DNA of 25,035 nucleotides from a virus, in the IMG/VR virus record IMGVR_UViG_3300044647_001411, positions 1 to 25,035 of that record. One strand, given 5' to 3'. Below, in pieces: positions 13,981 to 21,923 of this stretch (its first letter is position 1; each line of letters starts with the position of its first letter). The position numbers and the translations under genes are program-made. The notes under the pieces were generated by a model. That model made no database searches. It had not been told where the DNA came from and saw only the letters and a program-made list of their open reading frames with translations.

Positions 13981-14982
13981 ATGATTAGTTCAGTAAAAGC
14001 TGGGCTAACTACTTCTGCCATTTTAAAATCAATTAAACGCAGAACGTTAGTTCCGGACAATCAAAACACCTTTAGCGATCAAGACTTCATTGATTTAATG
14101 AATGAAGAGATGATGATTGGCATTGTACCTTCTGTTTTACAAACGAAAGAAGAGTACTTTATTTTTAAGCAAATTGTTCCTCTTGTACCAGATAAGTCAA
14201 ATTATCCGATACCAGAAAGAGCATTGGCTAACAAACTTCGCGAGATTTGTTTTAGAGATACTGCCAGTACGAACTTCAATAATGAATATGAGATGACTCA
14301 AATCGCTATTGATGATCGATATACAGGATTGTCAAATGGTACTGGCTCAAGCGATTTTACTGGATTTAGACGCTTTTACGTAATGGGAAGTGATATTGTG
14401 CTTCATCCAAACGTAGGACCAACTCCTTATGGTGCTTTAGCTTTTTATTATTATCTTAGACCAAATAGCTTGGTAAAAGACAGTCAAGTTGCGAGTATTG
14501 TAGCTATTAATAGGACAACAGGAGAACTATCGTTATCGAGTATCCCCGCTGGATATACGCTATACTCTGCTGCATCTAATAACGTTCTATTAACTGGATA
14601 TGATTTTGTTAAAGCCAAGTCGCCTCATAATATTTTAAGTATTGACGTTGCTGCTATAAATATTAATAATACAACTAAAGTTATTACTGTAAATCCTGCC
14701 TCTATACCAAAAGATTTAGAGATTGGGGATTATATGACTTTGGCTGGACAAACCTGCGTTCCTAACATTCCAACAGAACTTCACATGGTGTTAGCTCAAA
14801 GAGTAGCTCAGAGAGTTTTAGAAGCAATTGGCGACACGGAAGGTCTTAATAACGCTACAGCAAAAGTTGCAGAAATGGAAAATAAGTTATCTACGATGAT
14901 GGACAATCGCGTAGAAGGTGCTCCGCGCAAAGTTGTCAATAGGGCACTAATGACCGGGGTTGCTAGAAATAGACGGAGGTAA
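13981..14982 (+). CDS. Head-tail adaptor, tail tubular protein A-like
   Basis: The protein has 333 residues and ATG 13981 lies 2 nt after the previous stop. The N terminus (about 14-92) has ILKSIKRRTLVPDNQNTFSD, then DFIDLMNEEMMIGIVPSVL, KEEYFIF and YPIPERALANKLREICF, a pattern I recognise in adaptor / tail-tubular-A proteins of environmental podoviruses. The middle contains FYYYLRPNSLV and a beta-rich insert. The C-terminal helices (about 258-325) include VPNIPTELHMVLAQRVAQRV, EAIGDTEGL and DNRVEGAPRKVVNR, also typical. In T7-like and P22-like phages this protein (T7 gp11, P22 gp4 analogues) forms a dodecameric ring under the portal, onto which the nozzle docks. The next gene is the expected nozzle, which strengthens the call. 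Confidence 0.7.
   Translation: MISSVKAGLTTSAILKSIKRRTLVPDNQNTFSDQDFIDLMNEEMMIGIVPSVLQTKEEYFIFKQIVPLVPDKSNYPIPERALANKLREICFRDTASTNFNNEYEMTQIAIDDRYTGLSNGTGSSDFTGFRRFYVMGSDIVLHPNVGPTPYGALAFYYYLRPNSLVKDSQVASIVAINRTTGELSLSSIPAGYTLYSAASNNVLLTGYDFVKAKSPHNILSIDVAAININNTTKVITVNPASIPKDLEIGDYMTLAGQTCVPNIPTELHMVLAQRVAQRVLEAIGDTEGLNNATAKVAEMENKLSTMMDNRVEGAPRKVVNRALMTGVARNRRR
14975..14980 (+). promoter_or_regulatory. Ribosome binding site deciding GTG start at 14985
   Basis: GGAGGT lies 4 nt before GTG 14985 and overlaps the upstream stop region (TAA 14980-14982). It supports the GTG start of the nozzle gene. Confidence 0.6.
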
Positions 14983-14984
14983 TT

Positions 14985-17822
14985 GTGGCTAATCAAATAG
15001 TAAATCTAAAAGCTGCAGGACTTCAAACTTACTTCCAAACACTCATGGAGATATCTCCGGGCGCACTTCTTAAAGCTAATAATACAGTAATTAATAGAGA
15101 TGGCGTCATTGAACCAAGAAGAGGAATCAAAGCTTACGGTTCAAGTTTTGGAACATCCTCTGATCGATGTAAACAGCTTCTCGAATACAAAGGCAGAATC
15201 ATTCGTCACGTTGGGAATAAGCTTGCTTACGATAATGGAGTTGGAACATTCACTAATTTTTCGGGAGACTATCTAGAGCCTATTTCTGGATTTAGAATTA
15301 AATCAGCAGAAGCTAAAAGTAATTTTTATTTTACTACTAGCGATGGAGTTAAGAAAATATCAGCTCGCTCTGCTGCAGATTTAAGTTTATCAAATGTAAT
15401 ACAAAACACTGGCGGTCCAAAAGCTATTTCCGGAGCATTGTCATTAAATGGTGCTAGTGGATTCCTGTTAAATGGAGACACTGTAGCATATCGAATCCTT
15501 TGGATTTATACTGACAGAAATCAAAATCTAATATTTGGTGCTCCTTCTGCGTCTATGCTTATCAGCAATACATCAGGAGGAACACGCAATGTTCAACTTG
15601 ATTTTCAAATACCTTATGATGTAACCTCTACGGACTACAAATATCGTATATACCGTTCCGAGATGTCAGCATCTGGAACTCCCTCTGACGAACTATATCA
15701 AGTATACGAAGATAGTCCAACAACTGGGGAAATTACCGCAGGACAAATTAGTGTTGTTGATTCCTTAGCAGAGTCTCTGCGTTTAGGAGGAGTGCCTCTT
15801 TATACAAATCAATATAGTGGAGAAGGTATTCTTAAGTCAAACGAACCACCTCCTGCTGCCCGTGACATTGCACTATTTAAAGGTCATATGTTTTATGCTA
15901 ACACCCGCACAAGACACTCTACACAATTTACTATTTTGGACCTTTCATCCTTTGTTGCAGGAACAAGCACTTTTGTAATTGGAACAACATCTCCTGCTGT
16001 TTCTTTTACATATACATTTAATACAACAGAAAATATAGCAACAAGAACGGTTGAACTTGATCCCCTTAGTATTGAAGATACAGCTAAATCACTCGTAAGA
16101 GTTATCAATGGTAATAGCGCAGAAATTGTCACAGCATACTATCTTTCTGTAGTTGGAGAAGCTCCGGGCAAGATTCTTTTACAAAGAAAGACTTTAGCAA
16201 ACAACACTTTTTATATCGGCACAACACACGCGGCAATTGCTACAGCGTTTAATCCAGAACTTGGAACTGGCGGAACGCTCACTACAAAAGTACTAAGTAC
16301 AGTTGAAGCGATTGGTAATAGATTGTACTATTCAAAATATCAGGAAATCGAAGCTGTTCCTCTTTTGAACTACATCGATATCGGATCAAGAGATCAAGAA
16401 ATATCTCGCATTATTTCACTACGAGAATCTCTGTTTGTCTTTAAGGGCGATGGAGTATATCGTTTAGCTGGCGATCCGGGCGTTAATCCTATATGGGATA
16501 TTGGAGCATTCGATCTCACTTCGATAATTAAAGCTCCGGATACAGCAACTACCTTAGCTAATAATTGTTACTATTTCAGTAATCAAGGGATTATTAAACT
16601 CAACGAGTCTACTCTTGAGCCTATTTCCCGTCCAATTGAAGATAAGCTTATTCCGTTTATTTCTACCAACCCAAACTTAGAGAACGTATCTTTTGCTGTA
16701 GGGTATGAATCCGACAGAGCACTTTTAGTTTGGACGGTAGCGACAAAGAACGACACTATTGCTACCGTTTGTTACAGATATAGCGTTGTTACAAATGCAT
16801 GGACTGAATGGAAGATACCTAAAACTTGCGCAGTTCTAAATAGTCACGAAGACAAGCTATACTTTGGTTCAGGTAATGATAATTATGTCGAAGTAGAACG
16901 AAAAGACTTTGGGCGATTTGATTATGCTGACAGAGAACTTCCGTTATCTTTCTCATCAAGCGGTCTATCAGGAAATGTAATTAAACCATCGGGGTTTTTT
17001 TCTATTGCTCTGGAGGATGTACTTCTACAGGAACAATATGTCACAATACATCAGTATAATACATTACTAAGACACCTTGATCTCGATAATGGTTTAGTGG
17101 TTCGTAATTTCTACAACGAACTTAAAATGGTAGCAGGGGATAACCTTACGTTTATAATGTCCCAGCTTGTAACGAAACTCAACATAGCCGATCCAACAAC
17201 AAACTATAGTTTACTATGGACCAACCCCGCTGCATTTAACACTATTCAGACACAATTCAACGCGATTGTTACAGCATTAAATGCTTCAAGCGGAGCTATC
17301 CTAACTAACTACGTACAGTCTACCGGCACAATTAAGTATGAAGCTATTGTGACCGCATTAGATTCGATTAGACAAGAAGTAACCCTCAATGCTGTGCCGC
17401 CCTTCATGGTGGGTCCATTAACGCTTTATAAGGGAATTAAGACCGAAATAGAGTACGCTCCTCAACATGCAGGAGATCCGGCAAGCTTTAAGCAATATTC
17501 GGTTGGCACGTTCATGTTTGAAAGAAGGTCTTTCTACACCGCACAAACTGCATATAAGAGCGACATAAGTGATAGTTATGAAGAGATCTCTTTTCAACCA
17601 AATGCTGCTGGTACTTTTGGAACTAACACTTGGGGAGATAGTTCTGCCTTTGGCGGACAAGGTGATCAAGGGCAAATACGTACCTATATTCCATTAAAAA
17701 AACAGAGATGTCGTTTTCTTGGCTGTAAGTTCACACACGGAGTAGCATTAGAATCCTATCAACTTTACGGACTCGCTTTATCTGTACGACAATATGCTAT
17801 ACCAGACAGAGATTACAAATAA
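14985..17822 (+). CDS. Tail nozzle protein, tail tubular protein B-like
   Basis: The protein has 945 residues from GTG 14985 with a GGAGGT site. The N terminus (QIVNLKAAGLQTYFQTL, NTVINRDGVIEPRRGIKAYG) matches the start of nozzle-type proteins, where the chain begins with 'NRDGVIExRRG'. Blade-like repeats follow (YKGRIIRHVGNKLAYDNG; YRILWIYTDRNQNLIFGAPS; ESLFVFKGDGVYRLAGDPG near 482-500; NNCYYFSNQGIIKLNE; RYSVVTNAWTEWKIP near 605). This fits the beta-propeller of T7 gp12 / P22 gp10-like nozzles, which form the hexameric tube under the adaptor ring. The length fits larger members. The adjacent adaptor gene and downstream ejection proteins agree. An insert at about 320-430 resembles modules of tail fibres. 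Confidence 0.7.
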   Translation: MANQIVNLKAAGLQTYFQTLMEISPGALLKANNTVINRDGVIEPRRGIKAYGSSFGTSSDRCKQLLEYKGRIIRHVGNKLAYDNGVGTFTNFSGDYLEPISGFRIKSAEAKSNFYFTTSDGVKKISARSAADLSLSNVIQNTGGPKAISGALSLNGASGFLLNGDTVAYRILWIYTDRNQNLIFGAPSASMLISNTSGGTRNVQLDFQIPYDVTSTDYKYRIYRSEMSASGTPSDELYQVYEDSPTTGEITAGQISVVDSLAESLRLGGVPLYTNQYSGEGILKSNEPPPAARDIALFKGHMFYANTRTRHSTQFTILDLSSFVAGTSTFVIGTTSPAVSFTYTFNTTENIATRTVELDPLSIEDTAKSLVRVINGNSAEIVTAYYLSVVGEAPGKILLQRKTLANNTFYIGTTHAAIATAFNPELGTGGTLTTKVLSTVEAIGNRLYYSKYQEIEAVPLLNYIDIGSRDQEISRIISLRESLFVFKGDGVYRLAGDPGVNPIWDIGAFDLTSIIKAPDTATTLANNCYYFSNQGIIKLNESTLEPISRPIEDKLIPFISTNPNLENVSFAVGYESDRALLVWTVATKNDTIATVCYRYSVVTNAWTEWKIPKTCAVLNSHEDKLYFGSGNDNYVEVERKDFGRFDYADRELPLSFSSSGLSGNVIKPSGFFSIALEDVLLQEQYVTIHQYNTLLRHLDLDNGLVVRNFYNELKMVAGDNLTFIMSQLVTKLNIADPTTNYSLLWTNPAAFNTIQTQFNAIVTALNASSGAILTNYVQSTGTIKYEAIVTALDSIRQEVTLNAVPPFMVGPLTLYKGIKTEIEYAPQHAGDPASFKQYSVGTFMFERRSFYTAQTAYKSDISDSYEEISFQPNAAGTFGTNTWGDSSAFGGQGDQGQIRTYIPLKKQRCRFLGCKFTHGVALESYQLYGLALSVRQYAIPDRDYK

Positions 17823-18226
17823 TGAAACTTCAATCCATCCGCATAAAAAGTTCCGACTTTCCAGAGGAGCAGAAAGAACTTGCTGATTCTCTCGGAGGGC
17901 TACTAAATCCGTTCATTGACAAGCTTGTAATTGGATTTAATAAGAACTTTACTGTAGATGATAATCTTCCATTTGAATTTAAGACGTTAGATACTAAAGT
18001 CAACGGTAGCGGAGTTCCTCAGATAAATGGAGCAATTAGTACTAATCTAAGAAACTTAAAGGGTTATATTTGTATTAATGTTATCAATCTCGACGGCACT
18101 ACAGTATACCCAACAGCCACACCTTTCTTAAGCGTTGAAGTTAATACAAACATTGTAAACATACGTCATATCGCAGGGTTGCCAGCTAATACCAACTACA
18201 GGCTAACTCTTCTCGCTATAAGTTAA
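17822..18226 (+). CDS. Small conserved virion-associated protein next to nozzle
   Basis: The protein has 134 residues. ATG 17822 overlaps the nozzle stop (TAATG), so translation is coupled. The N-terminal helix (ELADSLGGLLNPFIDKLVIGFNKN, given here as its extent, about residues 20-42) is followed by FTVDDNLPFEFKTLDTKVNG. The C terminus has PFLSVEVNTNIVNIRHIAGL then NTNYRLTLLAIS. The layout 'LNPFxxxxVxxxNKxxTxxDN ... I.I..IxGLPANTxYxLTLLxI' is that of a small protein found beside the nozzle in many podovirus-like environmental genomes. The function is unknown, but it is probably a structural component of tail or capsid. Confidence 0.6.
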   Translation: MKLQSIRIKSSDFPEEQKELADSLGGLLNPFIDKLVIGFNKNFTVDDNLPFEFKTLDTKVNGSGVPQINGAISTNLRNLKGYICINVINLDGTTVYPTATPFLSVEVNTNIVNIRHIAGLPANTNYRLTLLAIS

Positions 18227-18259
18227 TAATAACAAATATTTAATGAGATAGAGGAAATA

Positions 18260-20383
18260 ATGAAAATCAAAATTAAAAAGCCTAAAATTAAAGTTTCAGC
18301 ACCAAAAGCGGTAACTAAAGCTATCAGTGCTGTAACAAAACCTCTTGAGACTGTGGCTAAGGGTGCTGTTCAATCAACCGGAGACATAGCTAGTTCTGCT
18401 TTAAAAGGTGATATTAAAGGTGTTGCTGGTGGAGCATTGGGCGCAGTTCAAAGTTTAAAGGACGCAGGTAAGCAACTTGCTTCTGGACAACTTTCTTTAG
18501 GAGCTGACGTGTTGGGCGCTGCTGGAGGATTAACTGGAAGCAGAGATATCTCCAGTCTTGCAGGCAACATTGAACGTGAAGGTCTGAAAGGCATCGAACA
18601 ATATGGTGATACTGCCATGGATATCGGAGCCAATGTAGCCACCGGAGGAACTTATGGTGCTGCCCAAGCTGCGACACAGAGCTTAGCTTCTGGTGGTTTA
18701 AAAGGTCTTCTCAGCGGTAAAGGATTGCAGGACGCGGCACTACAAGCTGCGGGTTCTTATGCCGGAGTTGATCCTAACATGCTACAAGCAGGTCTATCAG
18801 CAACACGAGGTGATTTAAGGGGTGCTGCTTTACAAGGACTCGGTTCTTATGGCGGATTCGATCCTAAGCAATTACAAATGGGGATGTCTGCTATTACGGG
18901 AGACAAAGCCGGAATAGCTTCTGGTCTGGCTTCGCAATTTGGTGCAGGAGATACTGCGTCTGGTATGATTGGTAAGTTTGCTGGCGGAAGAGGAGCAAGA
19001 GAAGTTATTTCAGATCAAGCTGGGGCTTACGCTAATGATGAAATGAATCAAGCGCTAGATGCGCAAATGGGCAGAGCTGGCGTAAGTAGAGAAAAACTTA
19101 AAGATATAGAAGCTAAAGTCGGCAAAGTTAAAAATGTTCCTGCTAAACTTAAAGATATTGCAAAAAATAAAATAGCAAGTATTGATCCTGAATATAAAAA
19201 ATGGGAAGCAGCTCAGGTAGGATATATTGGAAAAGAAAAAAAAGCAGCAATGCAACGTCTTTTACAAGATAAAAATAACATGTCTTCAGACGATTTTACT
19301 ATAGCTCAGGCTCAAATTTCTGAAGGAAAAATTCCCGATAAGTATAAGATGCAGCCAAGTAATTCTACCGCTACAAAAGAACCGGGAATGTTGGATAAAT
19401 TTAAAGGGTTTGTTGCTGGAAATAAAACAGGATTAGGTCTTGGGGCAGGAGCACTTGCTGCTGGTGCTGGATACGTGGCGGGAGAATCTGCTAGAGATGA
19501 AGCCAAGAAACTAATGAGCCAACAACTCGGTGATGTACAAGCTGCTGGTAGAGAATTTCAGGGAATGAAATATGATCCCGAAAGATATAAGCAAGAACGT
19601 GAGTTTATACAGCAACGTATTGCTGGTGGAGGAATCACTCCTCAAGAAAAGAAAATGCAACAAGAAGGCGACATTCGCGCAGCAAGAGCTGCCGCAGCAC
19701 AACGTCTTTCTGGTATGGAGCAACAAGCTCGCATGGGGGCAGGTGCTACTGGTGCAGGAGCTTCGTTGGCTGCATCGTTGGCTGGAGGACAGGCAGCAAT
19801 GTCAGAACAGTCTTCAGCTAACTTAGCTAGAGAAGCGTCTGCTAGTCAGAGATTGGAACAAGACATTCAGAGACAGACAAATCTTGCTCGTCAACAAACA
19901 GCAGAAGAAGCAGATCTGTCTCAACAGCAAGGTCAGTTTGGATTATCGAGAGCAGGGCAAGCTGCTGGGGCAAGAACTGCATTGGGTAATTTGGCTTTAG
20001 CTAGAGGAGAAGCTTTAACTAAATTAGCTACAGAAGGAAGAGATTTAGCTGTACAAGCAATTGAAGGAGTGCAGCAACCGGCGCAGCCTTCTCAGCCGCA
20101 GCAACAATCACAACAGCAACCTTCGGTACCAAAGGCTAAAGTGGGAGGCGCTAGACGATTAGCACAAAGAACCTCAACTCCGCCTCCAAAACAAACCCCA
20201 AAACCGGCAATACAACAATTTAATCAACAGAATGCTCCACAGCCCGGTCAAGGTCAAGGATTTGGCGTATTAGCTCCAGTAGGGCAAGCTGTACAGCAAG
20301 TGCAGAGTACTGTTGATCAAGCAAAGAAAAAAGCGGAAGAATTTAAAAAGAATCCACTCGGTTCGTTGGGAATCAAATTTTAG
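18260..20383 (+). CDS. Large internal virion / DNA-ejection protein candidate (Ala/Gly/Gln-rich)
   Basis: The protein has 707 residues from ATG 18260 with GAGG upstream. The N terminus is very basic (MKIKIKKPKIKVSAPKAVTK). A long Gly/Ala/Ser/Leu-rich region (about 40-245) contains repeated LKG-D-GAALQ(G/A)xGSYxGxDPxxLQ(A/M)G units; two or three are visible near 155-220. A lysine-rich helical part follows (about 275-330). A hydrophobic segment at about 391-409 (GLGLGAGALAAGAGYVAG) could span a membrane, then come long Gln/Glu/Ala helices (420-590). The C-terminal linker (605-680) is rich in Pro and Gln, and the end is basic. This composition and position after the nozzle are those of podovirus internal core/ejection proteins (P22 gp7, gp16, gp20 or T7 gp14-16 analogues), which leave the capsid ahead of the DNA. 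Sequence homology was not tested. Confidence 0.6.
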   Translation: MKIKIKKPKIKVSAPKAVTKAISAVTKPLETVAKGAVQSTGDIASSALKGDIKGVAGGALGAVQSLKDAGKQLASGQLSLGADVLGAAGGLTGSRDISSLAGNIEREGLKGIEQYGDTAMDIGANVATGGTYGAAQAATQSLASGGLKGLLSGKGLQDAALQAAGSYAGVDPNMLQAGLSATRGDLRGAALQGLGSYGGFDPKQLQMGMSAITGDKAGIASGLASQFGAGDTASGMIGKFAGGRGAREVISDQAGAYANDEMNQALDAQMGRAGVSREKLKDIEAKVGKVKNVPAKLKDIAKNKIASIDPEYKKWEAAQVGYIGKEKKAAMQRLLQDKNNMSSDDFTIAQAQISEGKIPDKYKMQPSNSTATKEPGMLDKFKGFVAGNKTGLGLGAGALAAGAGYVAGESARDEAKKLMSQQLGDVQAAGREFQGMKYDPERYKQEREFIQQRIAGGGITPQEKKMQQEGDIRAARAAAAQRLSGMEQQARMGAGATGAGASLAASLAGGQAAMSEQSSANLAREASASQRLEQDIQRQTNLARQQTAEEADLSQQQGQFGLSRAGQAAGARTALGNLALARGEALTKLATEGRDLAVQAIEGVQQPAQPSQPQQQSQQQPSVPKAKVGGARRLAQRTSTPPPKQTPKPAIQQFNQQNAPQPGQGQGFGVLAPVGQAVQQVQSTVDQAKKKAEEFKKNPLGSLGIKF

Positions 20384-20404
20384 TATAATATAATAGAGGA
20401 CAAT

Positions 20405-21922
20405 ATGGCTAGAGGGTATTACAAAACTCCAGAAGAAATTGAAGCAGAGCAATTGCTTCAAGCCGAACGATATCCAGAACAAGTAGATCAAACTAACGTT
20501 GATCCTACGCAAGCAAATAGAGATGCACTTAAGAGATTAATGCGAAAAGCACCCGCAGCTCAATCTATTATGGAACCGCCCTCAGATCCGGAAACTTTTG
20601 AGATATCTCCTGAGATAAAAAGATACGGCTACAATCTGTTTGGAATGGACCAGCTTGCTCCCAGTGATGTTCAGATTCCTTTCCCTGTAGGTCAAGAACC
20701 GGAGGAAGAAACGCAGCCCGAGAGAGCGCCTGCTGCAGTCGAAGCTCCAGAAGTTGAACAAGCTCCTGCGCAAAAAATAGAACCAGCGGCACAAGAAGTA
20801 CAGGCAGCTCCAGCAGTCTCCAGCAGTCTCCAGCAGTCTCCAGCACAACAAGCTGTGCCTAAAGAAGCACAAATGGCAACTTCAGATGTTGACAAAATGA
20901 TTCAGCAAGCTACCGAAGAAGAAGATAGAGCGGCACTTTTAAAACAGGCGGCTAAATTTGGAAGCGCGGTTATGGGAGCAGGACTTGGAAGAGTTCTTCA
21001 AACAGACACAAGTTTATATGAAGACCTTGAGAAACGCGCTCAACGCCCAATGAAGAACTTTCTCCTTAAGCAAGAGCTGGACGATAAGAAAGCCAAAAGT
21101 GATCCTAATAGCGAAATCTCTAAGCTAATAAGGAAGTCTCTTGAAGATTTAGGAATGAATATGCAAGGACTCGAAGGGGTTCCGTATGCTCAATTAGAAA
21201 AGCTCTATCCTTCTCTCACTCAAGCTCTGTACACAAAGATTGCGGCAGATGCTAAAAAAGAAGAAGCGGAAGCTCGTCGATATGATAAGCGAGCTGATAG
21301 AGAGCGCAGGGCTGACGTTAAAGAAAAAGAAAACTACTTCAAGGTACAATCCGGCATAGACCGGCAAGTTCAACAATTAAGAACTAGCAAAGCATACATT
21401 GGCTACCAGCAAGCAAATCAAGCGAAACAGTTATTAAACGAAGCAATCAATTCAAAAGATCCAGTTGTGAAAGTTCAGAATGCTGCAGCTTTTATGAATT
21501 ATGCAAAAACCGCACAAGGAGACGATTCAGTTGTTCGCTCCGAGGATATGAAAGTACTCGCTGGTCAACTTGGATTCAATAGTCCATCTGAGCTTCTTAG
21601 TAAGCTTTCTTCCAGAGCAAAGGGAACTTCTTTTACTCCAGCAGAATTAAACATGATGACTAAAGTTATCGGCACTATCCAATCTACAAAAAGAAAACAA
21701 CTACAAAGTCAACTCAATCCTATTATAAGCAGAGCAGAAAGTAACGCTTATCCTATTTCTGAAAGTTTAGATCCTGATTTCATAAGAGAAATCCAAGAAG
21801 AGCCAACTGTACAAGAGACTTACTCTCCTAAACAAGAAGCCGGAATAAAGGCATATATGAGCGCCAAGGGTCTGTCCAGAGAAGAGGCTATTCAAAAATT
21901 AAAAGCAGCAAAGAGACTGTAA
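20405..21922 (+). CDS. Internal virion / ejection protein candidate with Pro/Ala/Gln linker
   Basis: The protein has 505 residues from ATG 20405 with AGAGGA upstream. The N terminus is helical and acidic (YKTPEEIEAEQLLQAERYPE). Residues about 98-155 form a Pro/Ala/Glu/Gln linker that contains a DNA-level 10-bp tandem repeat. Residues 155-460 are helical and charged, with a long Lys/Glu/Arg coiled coil near 280-320 (AADAKKEEAEARRYDKRADR). The end, AGIKAYMSAKGLSREEAIQK then LKAAKRL, is a helix-turn-helix-like tail that I recall as a recurring C-terminal motif in phage virion proteins. It lies between two other ejection-type proteins, so an internal core function is inferred. No enzymatic motif such as lytic transglycosylase is seen. 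Confidence 0.55.
   Translation: MARGYYKTPEEIEAEQLLQAERYPEQVDQTNVDPTQANRDALKRLMRKAPAAQSIMEPPSDPETFEISPEIKRYGYNLFGMDQLAPSDVQIPFPVGQEPEEETQPERAPAAVEAPEVEQAPAQKIEPAAQEVQAAPAVSSSLQQSPAQQAVPKEAQMATSDVDKMIQQATEEEDRAALLKQAAKFGSAVMGAGLGRVLQTDTSLYEDLEKRAQRPMKNFLLKQELDDKKAKSDPNSEISKLIRKSLEDLGMNMQGLEGVPYAQLEKLYPSLTQALYTKIAADAKKEEAEARRYDKRADRERRADVKEKENYFKVQSGIDRQVQQLRTSKAYIGYQQANQAKQLLNEAINSKDPVVKVQNAAAFMNYAKTAQGDDSVVRSEDMKVLAGQLGFNSPSELLSKLSSRAKGTSFTPAELNMMTKVIGTIQSTKRKQLQSQLNPIISRAESNAYPISESLDPDFIREIQEEPTVQETYSPKQEAGIKAYMSAKGLSREEAIQKLKAAKRL
20808..20845 (+). repeat. 10-bp tandem repeat, about 3.8 copies, inside coding sequence
   Basis: CAGCAGTCTC is perfectly repeated at 20811-20820, 20821-20830 and 20831-20840, followed by CAGCA; the three bases before also fit the period. 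The period is not a multiple of three, so successive copies are read in different frames (PAVSSSLQQSPA). Gain or loss of one unit would shift the frame of the 505-residue protein. Confidence 0.9.
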
Positions 21923-21923
21923 T

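Noticed and set aside
16991-16998. G-run/T-run (GGGGTTTTTTT) in the nozzle gene as a programmed frameshift site
   Set aside because: Codon phase does not fit a canonical slippery heptamer and the long frame continues normally.
20366-20389. TTGGGA ... TATAAT before the 505-residue gene as a sigma70-like promoter
   Set aside because: The spacing is only 12 nt and no better -35 exists; TATAAT-like strings occur repeatedly at the TAATATG junctions.
20568-20895. Several overlapping - strand frames opposite the Pro/Gln linker
   Set aside because: They arise from the 10-bp repeat and biased codons; the translations (ETAGDCWRLLETAGDCW type) are low-complexity artefacts.
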